DNA from: Microvirga arvi
Lineage (GTDB): Bacteria > Pseudomonadota > Alphaproteobacteria > Rhizobiales > Beijerinckiaceae
Reading direction: 5' to 3'
Assembly (NCBI RefSeq): GCF_016892765.1
Contig: NZ_JAFEMD010000013.1
Location: 1 to 64,000, forward strand
DNA: 64,000 nt
Position numbers and translations under genes: made by a program. Below the pieces are notes generated by a model, which had not been told where the DNA came from, made no database searches, and worked only from the letters and a program-made list of their open reading frames with translations. The first letter of the stretch is position 1. Each line of letters begins with the position of its first letter. Below are positions 8,338 through 17,421 of the stretch, piece by piece.

Positions 8338-8494
8338 TCCTCCCCCTTGCGGGGAGGGACAAAGGGTGGGGGTGGTGCGACTGGGTGCGCGGTTCTCAGG
8401 TCAGGCGCCGTATCAGCATGGCCGATCAATCGTTGACGAACAGCGCTCCGACTTTGCGACCCCCACCCCTCCCCCTCCCCGCAAGGGGGAGGGA
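8338..8494. repeat. Composite mosaic intergenic repeat, inverted short copy
   Basis: Two facing hairpin modules, TCCCCCTTGCGGGGAGGGA near 8340 and CCTCCCCGCAAGGGGGAGGG near 8474. The left module with its flank GGGTGGGGGTGGTGCGAC is the reverse complement of the right outer module at 1411-1458. The right module with its flank GCTCCGACTTTGCGACCCCC is the reverse complement of the left outer module at 1174-1225. The inner modules of the long copies are missing here, and about 50 bases of different sequence take their place. Confidence 0.8.
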
Positions 8495-8608
8495 AACCGC
8501 GCCGCGTCGAATCTTGACCATCTCGCATGCGCGAAACCGTTGACCGCGCAGGAGAGCTGTGTCCTAGTCCGCCGCACCATGCCGGCGCAAGTCGCTTGGA
8601 TCGTTTAA

Positions 8609-8654
8609 GCATGATCCGGTGAAGTGGACACCGGTTCACCGATAAGATCATGCG
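8609..8654 (+). repeat. 46-bp REP-like palindrome, copy 1
   Basis: Imperfect palindrome beginning GCATGATCCGGTGAAGTGG and ending GATCATGCG. The other copy in the window is inverted at 61636-61681 and matches at 43 of 46 positions by hand alignment. Similar GCATGATC...CCGGTT elements are, from memory, common between genes in Hyphomicrobiales. Confidence 0.85.
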
Positions 8655-8669
8655 ATGATAGGAACAAGA

Positions 8670-8691
8670 GAGCAGGAAGCCCTTCCTGCTC
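8670..8691 (+). promoter_or_regulatory. Perfect hairpin immediately upstream of leuS
   Basis: Arms GAGCAGGAAG (8670-8679) and CTTCCTGCTC (8682-8691) pair over 10 bp with a 2-base loop. The right arm ends three bases before ATG 8695. The only purine-rich Shine-Dalgarno-like stretch (AGGAAG, 8674-8679) lies inside the left arm. Folding would hide it, so translation control or mRNA protection is possible. This is an inference from sequence only. Confidence 0.5.
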
Positions 8692-8694
8692 GAG

Positions 8695-11337
8695 ATGACG
8701 GATGATTTGAGAAAAATGAGGCCCGAGCGCTACAACGCCAAGGAAGCCGAGCTGAAATGGCGGAAGGTCTGGAACGACCGCGACCTGTTCAGGACGAACA
8801 ACGACGACCCGCGTCCGAAATACTACGTGCTCGAGATGTTCCCCTATCCGTCGGGGCGCATCCATATGGGCCACGTGCGCAACTACACCATGGGCGACGT
8901 GGTGGCGCGCTACAAGCGCGCCCGGGGCTTCAACGTGCTCCATCCCATGGGCTGGGACGCCTTCGGCATGCCGGCCGAGAACGCCGCCATGCAGAACAAG
9001 GTCCACCCCAAGGAATGGACCTATGCCAACATCGCCACCATGCGCGCCCAGCTGCAAAGCATGGGCCTTGCCATCGACTGGAGCCGCGAGATCGCCACCT
9101 GCGATCCGAGCTATTACAAGCACCAGCAGCGCATGTTTCTGGACTTCCTGGAAGCAGGCCTCGTCGACCGCAAGACGGCGAAGGTCAACTGGGACCCGGT
9201 CGACCATACCGTGCTCGCCAATGAGCAGGTGATCGACGGCCGCGGCTGGCGCTCCGGCGCCCTGGTCGAGCAGCGCGAGCTGACCCAGTGGTTTTTAAAG
9301 ATCACCGATTTCGCGCAGGATCTCGACGACCGCCTCGACACCCTCGATCGCTGGCCCGAAAAAGTGCGCCTGATGCAGCGCAACTGGATCGGCCGCTCCG
9401 AGGGCTTGCTGGTGCGCTTCGCCTTGAAGCCCGAGACGGTGCCGAACGGCGAGACCGAGCTGCAGATCTACACCACGCGCCCCGACACCCTGTTCGGCGC
9501 GAAGTTCATGGCGGTCGCGCCCGATCATCCGCTGGCCAGGACCGCGGCCGAGAAGAACCCGGAGCTCGCTGCCTTCATCGAGGAATGCAAGCGCGTGGGC
9601 ACGGCGCAGGAGGCCATCGACAAGGCCGAGAAGCTCGGCTTCGATACGGGCATCCGCGCCGAGCATCCGTTCGACCCGAACTGGACGCTGCCGGTCTACG
9701 TCGCCAACTTCATCCTGATGGAATACGGTACCGGCGCCATCTTCGGCTGCCCGGCGCATGACCAGCGCGACCTGGATTTCGTCAACAAGTACGGCTTGGG
9801 CAACACGCCTGTGGTCTGCCCGCCGGATGTGGACCCCGCTGCCTTCGTCATCACCGACACGGCCTATGACGGCGAGGGCCGGATGATCAATTCCCGCTTC
9901 CTCGACGGCATGACCATCGACGAGGCGAAGGAGGAGGTCGCCCGCCGCCTTGAAGCCGAGACCCGCGGCAACCGTCCGGTCGCTGAGCGCAAGGTGAATT
10001 TCCGCCTGCGCGACTGGGGCATCTCGCGTCAGCGCTACTGGGGCTGCCCGATCCCGATCATCCATTGCGATGAATGCGGCGTCGTGCCGGTGCCGAAGGA
10101 TCAATTGCCGGTCGTGCTGCCGGAGGACGTGTCCTTCGACGTGCCGGGCAACCCGCTCGACCGCCACCCGACCTGGAGGCACGTGAGCTGCCCGCAATGC
10201 GGAGGGAAGGCCCGGCGCGAGACGGACACCATGGACACCTTCGTGGATTCGTCCTGGTACTTCGCCCGCTTCACCGACCCGACGCTTGTCGACAAGCCCA
10301 CCGACCGCGCCACCGTCGATGCCTGGCTGCCGGTCGACCAGTATATCGGCGGCATCGAGCACGCGATCCTGCACCTGCTCTATTCGCGCTTCTTCACCCG
10401 CGCCATGAAGAAGACGGGCCATGCCGGCCTGGACGAGCCCTTCGCGGGCCTATTCACGCAGGGCATGGTGGTGCACGAGACCTACAAGGACGCCAGCGGC
10501 AACTGGGTGCTGCCCTCCGACGTGCGTTTCGAGTCTGAGGGCGCCGTGCGTAAGGCCTTCCATGTAGAGACCGGCGCTCCGATCGAAATCGGCTCCATCG
10601 AGAAGATGTCGAAGTCGAAGAAGAACACGGTCGATCCGGACGAGATCATCGCGTCCTACGGCGCCGACACGGCGCGCTGGTTCATGCTCTCCGACTCGCC
10701 GCCCGAGCGCGACGTGATCTGGACCGAGGAGGGCGTGCAGGGTGCAGGCCGCTTCGTCCAGCGCGTGTGGCGCCTGATCGGCGAGATCGCGGACCGCATC
10801 GGCGGTGCTGACGGCGTGTCCGGTGACGGTCCGATCGCGCTCGCCGTGCGCAAGGCGGCGCACAAGGCGCTCGCCGCCGTCGAGGAGGATGTGGAGCGCC
10901 TGCGCTTCAACCGCTGCGTCGCCCATCTCTACGAGCTCGCCAATTCCCTGCAGGATCTGGCGAACCAGGCCAAGAGCTCCGACGAGCCGGGCTTAGGTCG
11001 GGCCTTTGCGGAGGCCGGCCGCATCTTCGTGCAGCTGCTCGCCCCCATGATGCCGCATCTGGCGGAGGAATGCTGGGAGGGCTTAAGTCAATCCGGCCTC
11101 GTGGCCGACACCCCCTGGCCGGCGGTCGAGCGCTCGCTGCTGGTCGAGGACACGGTCACCCTGCCCGTGCAGGTCAACGGCAAGAAGCGCGCCGACGTGA
11201 CGGTTGCCCGCGACGCGGATCAGGCTACAGTCGAGGCGGCCGTTCTCTCGCTCGAAGCCGTGCAGAAGGCCATGGACGGGAAGCCCGCCCGCAAGATCAT
11301 CGTCGTTCCCCAGAGGATCGTGAATGTCGTCGCTTAA
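8695..11337 (+). CDS. leuS: Leucyl-tRNA synthetase
   Basis: An 880-residue class I aminoacyl-tRNA synthetase that charges tRNA-Leu. The HIGH motif appears as HMGH (57-60) in [16 protein letters not shown]. The KMSKS loop is at 637-641 (KMSKSKKN). The CP1 editing insertion is present, with [10 protein letters not shown] and [16 protein letters not shown]. The C-terminal anticodon-binding region ends [12 protein letters not shown] and [17 protein letters not shown] 8695 is used, but an in-frame ATG at 8716 is an alternative because 8695 sits directly behind a hairpin that sequesters the best ribosome-binding sequence. It overlaps lptE by 14 bases, so leuS-lptE-holA is one transcription unit. 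Confidence 0.97.
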   Translation: MTDDLRKMRPERYNAKEAELKWRKVWNDRDLFRTNNDDPRPKYYVLEMFPYPSGRIHMGHVRNYTMGDVVARYKRARGFNVLHPMGWDAFGMPAENAAMQNKVHPKEWTYANIATMRAQLQSMGLAIDWSREIATCDPSYYKHQQRMFLDFLEAGLVDRKTAKVNWDPVDHTVLANEQVIDGRGWRSGALVEQRELTQWFLKITDFAQDLDDRLDTLDRWPEKVRLMQRNWIGRSEGLLVRFALKPETVPNGETELQIYTTRPDTLFGAKFMAVAPDHPLARTAAEKNPELAAFIEECKRVGTAQEAIDKAEKLGFDTGIRAEHPFDPNWTLPVYVANFILMEYGTGAIFGCPAHDQRDLDFVNKYGLGNTPVVCPPDVDPAAFVITDTAYDGEGRMINSRFLDGMTIDEAKEEVARRLEAETRGNRPVAERKVNFRLRDWGISRQRYWGCPIPIIHCDECGVVPVPKDQLPVVLPEDVSFDVPGNPLDRHPTWRHVSCPQCGGKARRETDTMDTFVDSSWYFARFTDPTLVDKPTDRATVDAWLPVDQYIGGIEHAILHLLYSRFFTRAMKKTGHAGLDEPFAGLFTQGMVVHETYKDASGNWVLPSDVRFESEGAVRKAFHVETGAPIEIGSIEKMSKSKKNTVDPDEIIASYGADTARWFMLSDSPPERDVIWTEEGVQGAGRFVQRVWRLIGEIADRIGGADGVSGDGPIALAVRKAAHKALAAVEEDVERLRFNRCVAHLYELANSLQDLANQAKSSDEPGLGRAFAEAGRIFVQLLAPMMPHLAEECWEGLSQSGLVADTPWPAVERSLLVEDTVTLPVQVNGKKRADVTVARDADQATVEAAVLSLEAVQKAMDGKPARKIIVVPQRIVNVVA

Positions 11338-11860
11338 CCTGAAGAGCCTCATCCACGTCGCTGTCGTGACAGGCCTCTCTCTCGGCTTGTCCGCCTGCTT
11401 CCGGCCTCTTCACGGACCGACGGCTTCGGGGCTGTCGCTCCAGACGGAGCTGGCTTCCATCGAGGTCCCCGAGGTGGAATGGCCGCCCCAGCTCGCCAAT
11501 GCCGGCCACTACCTGCGCAGCGAGGTGATCTATGCGCTGAACGGCTCGGGATCGGACGTGCCGAAGCGGTATCGTCTGGGGCTGGTCTTGAGCGAGTCGC
11601 AGACGAGCCCGGTGGTGAGCTCGGAGACCGGCACGGCCACGTCGGTCATCGTCGGCGGCTCGGTGACCTACACGCTTACGAGCCTGGACGGGAAGACCGT
11701 GATCACCCAGGGCACCGCGACCTCCTCGGCGAGCTTCGACCGCTTCCCGCAGCGTTTCGCCAACATCCGGGCGGCACGGGATGCCGAGATCAGGCTGGCC
11801 AAGGATCTGGCGGTTCAGGTCCGGACCCGCGTGTCGGCGATTCTCGCCACCCGAAGCTGA
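11324..11860 (+). CDS. lptE: LPS-assembly lipoprotein LptE
   Basis: A 178-residue outer-membrane lipoprotein, the plug partner of LptD in lipopolysaccharide insertion. The signal peptide is followed by lipobox LSAC with C25 as the lipidated residue, then [11 protein letters not shown], which resembles LptE N-termini. The rest is a small alpha/beta domain ([39 protein letters not shown]). The position between leuS and holA matches E. coli and many alphaproteobacteria and supports the assignment despite low sequence conservation. It overlaps leuS by 14 bases, and holA starts 4 bases after its stop. Confidence 0.88.
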   Translation: MSSLNLKSLIHVAVVTGLSLGLSACFRPLHGPTASGLSLQTELASIEVPEVEWPPQLANAGHYLRSEVIYALNGSGSDVPKRYRLGLVLSESQTSPVVSSETGTATSVIVGGSVTYTLTSLDGKTVITQGTATSSASFDRFPQRFANIRAARDAEIRLAKDLAVQVRTRVSAILATRS

Positions 11861-11864
11861 GAGC

Positions 11865-12884
11865 ATGGTCGCCGTCAAAGCGGGTGACGTGGATGGGGCG
11901 TTGCGGCGTCCCGATCCGCGCATCGGCGTCTTCCTGTTCCACGGGCCCGACATGGGTCTGATCAACGAGCGTGCCCGCACCATTGCCGAGCGCTCCGTGG
12001 ACGATCCGGCCGACCCGTTCCAGCTCATCCGCATCGATGGCGACGACATCGCGGCCGATCCGGGACGTCTCGCCGACGAGGCCGGAACCATGGGATTGTT
12101 CGGGGGCAAACGCGCGATCTGGGTCAAGGCCACCTCGCGCAACATCGCGCCGGCTGTCGATGCCGTCCTGAAAGGCGAGCTGCAGGACACCGTCATCGTC
12201 ATCGAGGGCGGCGACCTGCAGAAATCCTCGCCGCTGCGCATTCTCTGCGAACGCTCGCAGAAGGCCCTCGCCCTGCCCTGCTACGCCGATACCGGCCGCG
12301 ACCTCGGCGCTGTGGTCGACGAGACCCTGAAGGCCGGCGGCTTCTCGATCCAGCGTGAGGCTAGAGCGGCCCTGGTCGCGAGCCTCGGCGGCGACCGCCT
12401 CGCCACCCGCGGCGAACTCAACAAGCTGATGCTCTATGCCCATGGCCAGAGGGAAATCACCCTGGCCGACGTGGACGCCATCATGAGCGACGTGTCGAGC
12501 CTGGCCATGGACGCGGTGGTCGATGCGGCCTTCGCCGGCGAGGGAACAGGCCTCGAGACCGGCTCGCGGCGCCTGGCAGCCGAGGGCGTGAATGCGAGCG
12601 TGCTGCTCGGCGCCGCCCTGCGCCACGCCCTGATGCTGCTCACCGCTCGCCTTTCCGTCGAGGAGGGCCGCCCGATCCCGGCCGTCATGGAGAGCCTGCG
12701 CAGCCTGCATTTCAGGCGCAAGCCCCTGGTGGAGCGTCATCTCCAGCGCTGGACTAGCACCAGCCTCAAGGACGCCCTCTCGCTCCTCCAGGCCAATCTG
12801 CTCCAGACCCGCCGCATGGCCGATCTCGGCGATACGATCGCAGCGAAGACATTGCTCGATATTGCGCGGGCGGCAAGGCGTTAG
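11865..12884 (+). CDS. holA: DNA polymerase III subunit delta
   Basis: A 339-residue clamp-loader delta subunit, which opens the beta sliding clamp. ATG 11865 follows lptE by four bases. A longer in-frame start at 11781 would overlap lptE widely and reads as out-of-frame shadow, so I reject it. Family features are VFLFHGPDMGLINERA near residue 20-36, a central GLFGGKRAIWVKA, the EIT/LADVDAIMSD region and a helical C-terminus (HFRRKPLVERHLQRW). Delta has a degenerate AAA+ domain without a Walker A, as here. It is convergent with parB. Confidence 0.92.
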   Translation: MVAVKAGDVDGALRRPDPRIGVFLFHGPDMGLINERARTIAERSVDDPADPFQLIRIDGDDIAADPGRLADEAGTMGLFGGKRAIWVKATSRNIAPAVDAVLKGELQDTVIVIEGGDLQKSSPLRILCERSQKALALPCYADTGRDLGAVVDETLKAGGFSIQREARAALVASLGGDRLATRGELNKLMLYAHGQREITLADVDAIMSDVSSLAMDAVVDAAFAGEGTGLETGSRRLAAEGVNASVLLGAALRHALMLLTARLSVEEGRPIPAVMESLRSLHFRRKPLVERHLQRWTSTSLKDALSLLQANLLQTRRMADLGDTIAAKTLLDIARAARR

Positions 12885-12892
12885 CTTCACAT

Positions 12893-12930
12893 TGTCATTC
12901 CGGGCTTGCCTTCGGCGCCCCGGAATGACA
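12893..12930. terminator. 12-bp perfect hairpin between convergent holA and parB
   Basis: Arms TGTCATTCCGGG (12893-12904) and CCCGGAATGACA (12919-12930) are perfectly complementary with a 14-base loop. The sequence is a diverged member of the TCAT-CCGGG repeat family found at 5557, 45316, 46757 and 54769. Its place between two convergent genes suggests it also ends transcription from both sides. There is no U-tract. Confidence 0.6.
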
Positions 12931-12949
12931 GCGAAATGTCTGTCAGAGC

Positions 12950-13834
12950 TTACGGATTCAACCGACGGCACAAGCCGTCGAGCTGCTCCAGGGTCTTGTA
13001 CTGGATGCGCAGCTCGCCGCCCTTTCCCCGGTGATCGATGCTGACGGTCAGGCCGAGCACGTCCTGCAGGGCCTTTTCCAGGGCGCGGGTGTCGGGGTCC
13101 TTCTCGATCTTGCCGGTCTTGGCGGCCTTGGCCGCGGCCTTCGCCGATCCGCCCGTGTCGGCTTGGGCGATCTCTTCGACCTGGCGCACGCTCATGCCTT
13201 CGCTGACGATGCGCTTGGCGATGTCGACCGGGTTGTTGACCGAGAGCAGGGCGCGACCGTGGCCGGCGGTGATCTGCCGGTCGATCAGGAGCTTGCGGAC
13301 GGTCACCGGCAGCTCGGTGAGCCGCAGCATGTTGGCGATGTGGCTGCGGCTCTTGCCGATGATCTTCGAGAGATTCTCCTGGGTGTAGGAGAACTCCGCC
13401 ATCAGGCGGGAATAGCCCTCCGCCTCTTCGATGGGATTGAGGTCGGCGCGCTGGACGTTCTCGAGGATCGCGTATTCGAGCGAGGTCTTGTCGTCGATCT
13501 GGACGACGACCACCGGCACCCGATGCATGCCCGCCTTCTGCGCCGCGCGCCAGCGGCGCTCGCCGGCGACGATCTCGTATTCGTCCCGGTGGTTAGGCAG
13601 CGGCCGCACGACGATGGGCTGGATGATGCCGCGATCCTTGATCGACTGCGTCAGCTCCTGCAGATCCGTGTCGTCGAAGACTTTTCGCGGATTGCGCGGG
13701 TTTGCGCGCAGGAACTCCACCGGCACGGATTTCGGCACGAAGCCCTTGCGCTCGAGGGTGCCCATCTCCTCCCCGACCTCACCGATCAGGGCGGCCAAAC
13801 CACGGCCCAGGCGCGACTTTCCTTCTTCAGCCAT
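12950..13834 (-). CDS. parB: Chromosome partitioning protein ParB (CTPase, parS-binding)
   Basis: A 294-residue centromere-binding protein that loads at parS and spreads on DNA as a CTP-dependent clamp. The start is ATG 13834 (MAEEGKSRLGRGLAALIG, the typical alphaproteobacterial ParB opening); a longer open frame upstream overlaps parA. The N-terminal domain has LRANPRNPRKVFDD, GIIQPIVVRP and the CTP-binding GERRWRAAQKAG. The helix-turn-helix region reads YTQENLSKIIGKSRSHIANM and ITAGHGRALL. The C-terminal dimerisation domain follows an Ala/Lys linker. It starts 17 bases after parA, and the matching parS sites lie 1.4 and 3.4 kb away. Confidence 0.97.
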   Translation of the reverse strand: MAEEGKSRLGRGLAALIGEVGEEMGTLERKGFVPKSVPVEFLRANPRNPRKVFDDTDLQELTQSIKDRGIIQPIVVRPLPNHRDEYEIVAGERRWRAAQKAGMHRVPVVVVQIDDKTSLEYAILENVQRADLNPIEEAEGYSRLMAEFSYTQENLSKIIGKSRSHIANMLRLTELPVTVRKLLIDRQITAGHGRALLSVNNPVDIAKRIVSEGMSVRQVEEIAQADTGGSAKAAAKAAKTGKIEKDPDTRALEKALQDVLGLTVSIDHRGKGGELRIQYKTLEQLDGLCRRLNP

Positions 13835-13851
13835 TATCGTCTCTCGATGGT

Positions 13852-14691
13852 TCAAGCGGCACGGAGGGCGCGTTCGCGCTGGATGACTTCGGAGGCCAGC
13901 CGCAGATAGGCCTGCGATCCGGCGCATTTCAGATCGTAGAGCAGCACCGGCTTGCCGTGCGACGGCGCCTCGGACACGCGCACGTTGCGAGGGATCATGG
14001 TCTCGTAGACCTTGGCCCCCATGAACTGGCGCACATCGGCGACCACCTGCCCCGAGAGGTTGTTGCGCGGGTCGAACATGGTCAGCACGACGCCGTGAAT
14101 CGTGAGATCCGGGTTCAGGGCGGAACGGACCTGCTCGACCGTCTTGAGCAGCTGGCTGAGGCCTTCCAGAGCAAAAAATTCGCATTGGAGCGGCACCAGA
14201 ACCGCGTCAGCCGCCGTCAAGGCGTTGATGGTCAGGAGATTGAGCGATGGCGGGCAATCGATCAAAATATAGGTAAAAGGTTCGCTTACCTCGGGCGCTG
14301 AAAGTTGCTGAATCGCCGAGCGGAGGCGGTGAGCCCGGTTACGCTCACTGGCGATCTCCAACTCGACGCCGAGCAGGTCGAGCGTCGACGGCGCGACGGC
14401 CAATCCGGGCACCACCGTCTCGGTGATGCTCTCGGCCAGGGAGGCTTCACCGGCGAGCACGTGGTAGGTCGAGGTCTGGCGGTTCTTGCGGTCGATGCCG
14501 AGACCCGTCGAGGCGTTGCCCTGCGGATCGAGATCGATGATCAGCACCTTCTCGCCGATGGCAGCGAGAGCCGTTCCAAGATTGATCGCCGTCGTCGTCT
14601 TTCCGACGCCGCCCTTCTGATTGGCGAGCACGAGAACGCGCGGCTTCACCCCAGGCGCGCCTGCTTCGGGTCCGTTGCGATCGGTCATCAT
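13852..14691 (-). CDS. parA: Chromosome partitioning ATPase ParA
   Basis: A 279-residue Walker-type ATPase that binds DNA non-specifically and moves ParB-parS complexes toward the cell pole. The deviant Walker A is KGGVGKTTTAINLG, followed by LIIDLDPQGNASTGLG, LIDCPPSLNLLT and VLTMFDPRNNLS. ATG 14691 shares an ATGA overlap with the rsmG stop, typical of translational coupling, and a second ATG follows at once. A longer open frame to 14775 lies inside rsmG and is not needed. It sits in the operon mnmG-rsmG-parA-parB. Confidence 0.97.
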   Translation of the reverse strand: MMTDRNGPEAGAPGVKPRVLVLANQKGGVGKTTTAINLGTALAAIGEKVLIIDLDPQGNASTGLGIDRKNRQTSTYHVLAGEASLAESITETVVPGLAVAPSTLDLLGVELEIASERNRAHRLRSAIQQLSAPEVSEPFTYILIDCPPSLNLLTINALTAADAVLVPLQCEFFALEGLSQLLKTVEQVRSALNPDLTIHGVVLTMFDPRNNLSGQVVADVRQFMGAKVYETMIPRNVRVSEAPSHGKPVLLYDLKCAGSQAYLRLASEVIQRERALRAA

Positions 14692-15311
14692 GAATGGCTC
14701 TCGATGGAGGTTATGCGGAGAATCCGGGCTTCGGAATCGGTCAAGCTCGGCAGGATCTCCGCTTCGAATGTCCACTTTTTCCGGGCTTCGGTCAATTCGA
14801 TCTCGACATCGCGCCCCTTGGGGTAGAGGCCGATCGTCCCCGCTTTCAACACAGGTACAGTCCAGTCCAGGAGCTGGGTCAGCCCCGCCAAAGCCCGGGC
14901 CGAGACTACATCGGCCTTGCCGACGAAACCAGGAATGACGGTTTCGAGCCGTGCTTCATGGATGGTCGCAGCGGAACTGGTCAGCCGCACGATATGCCTC
15001 AGGAAGGCGCATTTGCGCGAGTTGCTCTCGACGAGATGGACCTTCAGCCCCCTCTCCGCCCCTGCTATCGCGAGAACGAGACCCGGAAATCCGGCCCCGG
15101 AGCCGAGATCGAGCCAGGTTCTGGCCTCGGGCGCGAGGTCGAGAAGCTGGAGCGAATCGGCGATATGGCGGTCCCAGATCCGGTCGAGGGTTGCCGGACC
15201 GACGAGGTTCTTGATCGCCTGCCAGCGGCGAAGTTCCCGTTCCAGAAGCTCCAGCTTGTCGAATGTTTCACGTGAAACATTGAGGTCAGCGGCAGTCCTG
15301 GCCGGCGTCAT
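14688..15311 (-). CDS. rsmG: 16S rRNA (guanine-N7) methyltransferase RsmG (GidB)
   Basis: A 207-residue SAM-dependent methyltransferase that makes m7G527 in 16S rRNA; loss in other bacteria gives low-level streptomycin resistance. The SAM-binding motif is [16 protein letters not shown], with [16 protein letters not shown] and [13 protein letters not shown] following. Residues 11-17 (NVSRETF) are encoded by a perfect parS site, so the N-terminus has a second constraint. It overlaps mnmG by four bases upstream (ATGA) and parA by four bases downstream, giving a coupled operon. Confidence 0.95.
   Translation of the reverse strand: MTPARTAADLNVSRETFDKLELLERELRRWQAIKNLVGPATLDRIWDRHIADSLQLLDLAPEARTWLDLGSGAGFPGLVLAIAGAERGLKVHLVESNSRKCAFLRHIVRLTSSAATIHEARLETVIPGFVGKADVVSARALAGLTQLLDWTVPVLKAGTIGLYPKGRDVEIELTEARKKWTFEAEILPSLTDSEARILRITSIESHS
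15264..15279. other. parS: parS centromere site inside rsmG
   Basis: TGTTTCACGTGAAACA is a perfect 16-bp palindrome identical to the bacterial parS consensus bound by ParB. It lies in codons 11-16 of rsmG and encodes N-V-S-R-E-T. ParB is encoded 1.4 kb away on the same strand. Confidence 0.95.
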
Positions 15312-17212
15312 GCCTGCACCGGACGGATCGCACGGCCAGAACGGGACGGTGACTTCCGGGCATGGGCCGCCAGGAGCGTCAAGGCCGCCGGGGTAATGCC
15401 TTCAATGCGGGCGGCCTGCCCCAAGGTCTTGGGACGCACGAGGTCGAGCTTGGCCTTGATCTCGTTGGAGAGGCCCGGCAGCCCTTGAAAGTCGATGCTC
15501 TCCTCCAGGACCACACTCTCGTCGCGCCGGTAAGCGGCGATATCCGCCTGCTGCCGGTCGAGATAGACCGCATAGGTGGCATCCGTTTCCAGGCGCTCGC
15601 GCACCGGAGCACTGACCGCTGCGAGGTCCGGCCAGGCCTGGATCAGGTCCGGCCAGCCGATGCTGGGATAGGAGAGAAGCTGATAGGCGGAGCGCCGGAC
15701 ACCGTCCTGATTCAGCTCCAACCCATGCCGCGCAGCCTCCTGTGGGGTAAGGGTCAGAGTGTGGAGCCGCTGACGAATATCCCGGATCTCGGCCTGGGAG
15801 CGTCGGAAATGCGCCTCGCGCTCGGTGCCGACGCAGCCGATCTCCAGCCCCTTGCCGGTGAGCCGATCGTCCACATTGTCGATGCGCAGGCTCAGGCGGT
15901 ACTCGGAGCGGGAGGTGAACATGCGATAGGGCTCGCTCACCCCGCGGGTGATCAGGTCGTCGACAAGCACGCCGATATAGGATTCCGCCCGGTCGAAGAC
16001 GACAATGTCCTGACGGCAAGCACGGCGGGCGGCATTAAGGCCTGCGACCAGCCCCTGGGCTGCCGCCTCCTCATAGCCGGTGGTGCCGTTGATCTGGCCG
16101 GCGAGGAAGAGCCCCTGCACCGCCTTGGTCTCGAGCCCTGCGTTAAGATTGCGCGGGTCGACGTAATCATACTCGATGGCATAGGCCGGCTGGAGCATAT
16201 GCACCTTCTCCAGGCCCGGAATGTGCTTGAGGAATTCCAGCTGCACATACTCCGGCAGGGAGGTCGAAATCCCGTTGGGATAGACTGTGGTGTCATCGAG
16301 GCCTTCCGGCTCAAGGAAGATCTGATGCCCGTCCCGGTCGCCGAAACGCACCACCTTGTCCTCGATGGAGGGGCAGTAGCGCGGCCCCGTGCCCTGAATC
16401 TCGCCCGAATACATGGCCGAACGGTGCAGGTTGCTGCGGATCAGCTCATGCACCTTGGCCGTGGTGCGGGTGACGCCGCACTCGATCTGGGGGTTAGTGA
16501 TCCGGGTGGTCAGCAGGGAAAACGGCACCGGCTCATCATCCGCCGCCTGCTTGTTGATTCCGGCCCAGTCGATGCTGCGCCCGTCGAGACGGGGCGGGGT
16601 GCCGGTCTTGAGGCGGCCGAGAGTGAAGCCGAGCCGGGCAAAGGTCTTGGGCAGGCCCAGCGACGGGCGCTCGCCCATGCGCCCAGCCGGGATCTTCCGC
16701 TCGCCGATATGGATCAGACCGGACAGGAAGGTGCCGGTGGTGATGACCACGGCGCCGGCCTTCAGCTGCCGGCCATCGGTGAGGAGCAGGCCGGAGACCC
16801 GGTTGCTCTGCACGATAAGATCGTCGGCCTCGCCTTCGACGATGGTCAGGTTCGGCGTGCTTAGGAGCTCCGCCTGCATGGCGCGGGCATAGAGCTTGCG
16901 GTCGGCCTGGGTGCGGGGTCCACGCACGGCAGGGCCCTTGCGGCGGTTGAGCAGACGGAACTGGATGCCGGCCCGGTCGGCAATGCGGCCCATGACGCCG
17001 TCGAGGGCATCGATCTCGCGCACAAGATGGCCCTTGCCAAGGCCGCCGATGGCCGGGTTGCAGGACATGGCGCCGATGGTCGACAGCTTGTGGGTGACGA
17101 GAGCCGTCCGGGCGCCCATGCGGGCCGCAGCCGCAGCCGCCTCGGCTCCGGCATGGCCGCCTCCCACGACGATCACGTCGAACGACTCACTCATGGCGCT
17201 CATCTTCTCCAT
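15308..17212 (-). CDS. mnmG: tRNA uridine-5-carboxymethylaminomethyl modification enzyme MnmG (GidA)
   Basis: A 634-residue FAD protein that, with MnmE, installs the cmnm5 group on the wobble U34 of certain tRNAs. It has a Rossmann FAD motif [11 protein letters not shown] near residue 16-26, [34 protein letters not shown] and [21 protein letters not shown], all MnmG hallmarks. The C-terminal helical domain binds MnmE and tRNA. Start choices are ATG 17212 or the in-frame ATG at 17194 ([10 protein letters not shown]); both fit. It is followed by rsmG with a 4-base overlap. A parS site lies 46 bases upstream of the 17212 start. Confidence 0.96.
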   Translation of the reverse strand: MEKMSAMSESFDVIVVGGGHAGAEAAAAAARMGARTALVTHKLSTIGAMSCNPAIGGLGKGHLVREIDALDGVMGRIADRAGIQFRLLNRRKGPAVRGPRTQADRKLYARAMQAELLSTPNLTIVEGEADDLIVQSNRVSGLLLTDGRQLKAGAVVITTGTFLSGLIHIGERKIPAGRMGERPSLGLPKTFARLGFTLGRLKTGTPPRLDGRSIDWAGINKQAADDEPVPFSLLTTRITNPQIECGVTRTTAKVHELIRSNLHRSAMYSGEIQGTGPRYCPSIEDKVVRFGDRDGHQIFLEPEGLDDTTVYPNGISTSLPEYVQLEFLKHIPGLEKVHMLQPAYAIEYDYVDPRNLNAGLETKAVQGLFLAGQINGTTGYEEAAAQGLVAGLNAARRACRQDIVVFDRAESYIGVLVDDLITRGVSEPYRMFTSRSEYRLSLRIDNVDDRLTGKGLEIGCVGTEREAHFRRSQAEIRDIRQRLHTLTLTPQEAARHGLELNQDGVRRSAYQLLSYPSIGWPDLIQAWPDLAAVSAPVRERLETDATYAVYLDRQQADIAAYRRDESVVLEESIDFQGLPGLSNEIKAKLDLVRPKTLGQAARIEGITPAALTLLAAHARKSPSRSGRAIRPVQA

Positions 17213-17257
17213 GCCGGGGGTCTAGGCTCTCGCGTCAGGAAGGTCAAAAGGGCAAAA

Positions 17258-17273
17258 TGTTTCACGTGAAACA
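17258..17273. other. parS: parS centromere site upstream of mnmG
   Basis: A second exact TGTTTCACGTGAAACA. The palindrome extends four bases further on each side (AAAA and TTTT), giving a perfect 24-bp inverted repeat at 17254-17277. It lies in the mnmG-mnmE gap, about 2 kb from the parS in rsmG. Being intergenic, it could also influence mnmG operon transcription when ParB is bound. Confidence 0.95.
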
Positions 17274-17421
17274 TTTTGAGGAATCCCCACATCTGCACAG
17301 CTGTTCCACAGCCTCCGCAGGAGGGATTCAGCATCGTTCCACCGATTCGTGAACAGGCGAAAATGGAAGCCACACCGTCTCGCGAAAAGGTTACCGTAGC
17401 GGCTCGGTGCCAGGACAGACC

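Noticed and set aside
15362-16864. A 500-codon plus-strand frame opposite mnmG
   Set aside because: Antisense shadow of a clear mnmG gene.
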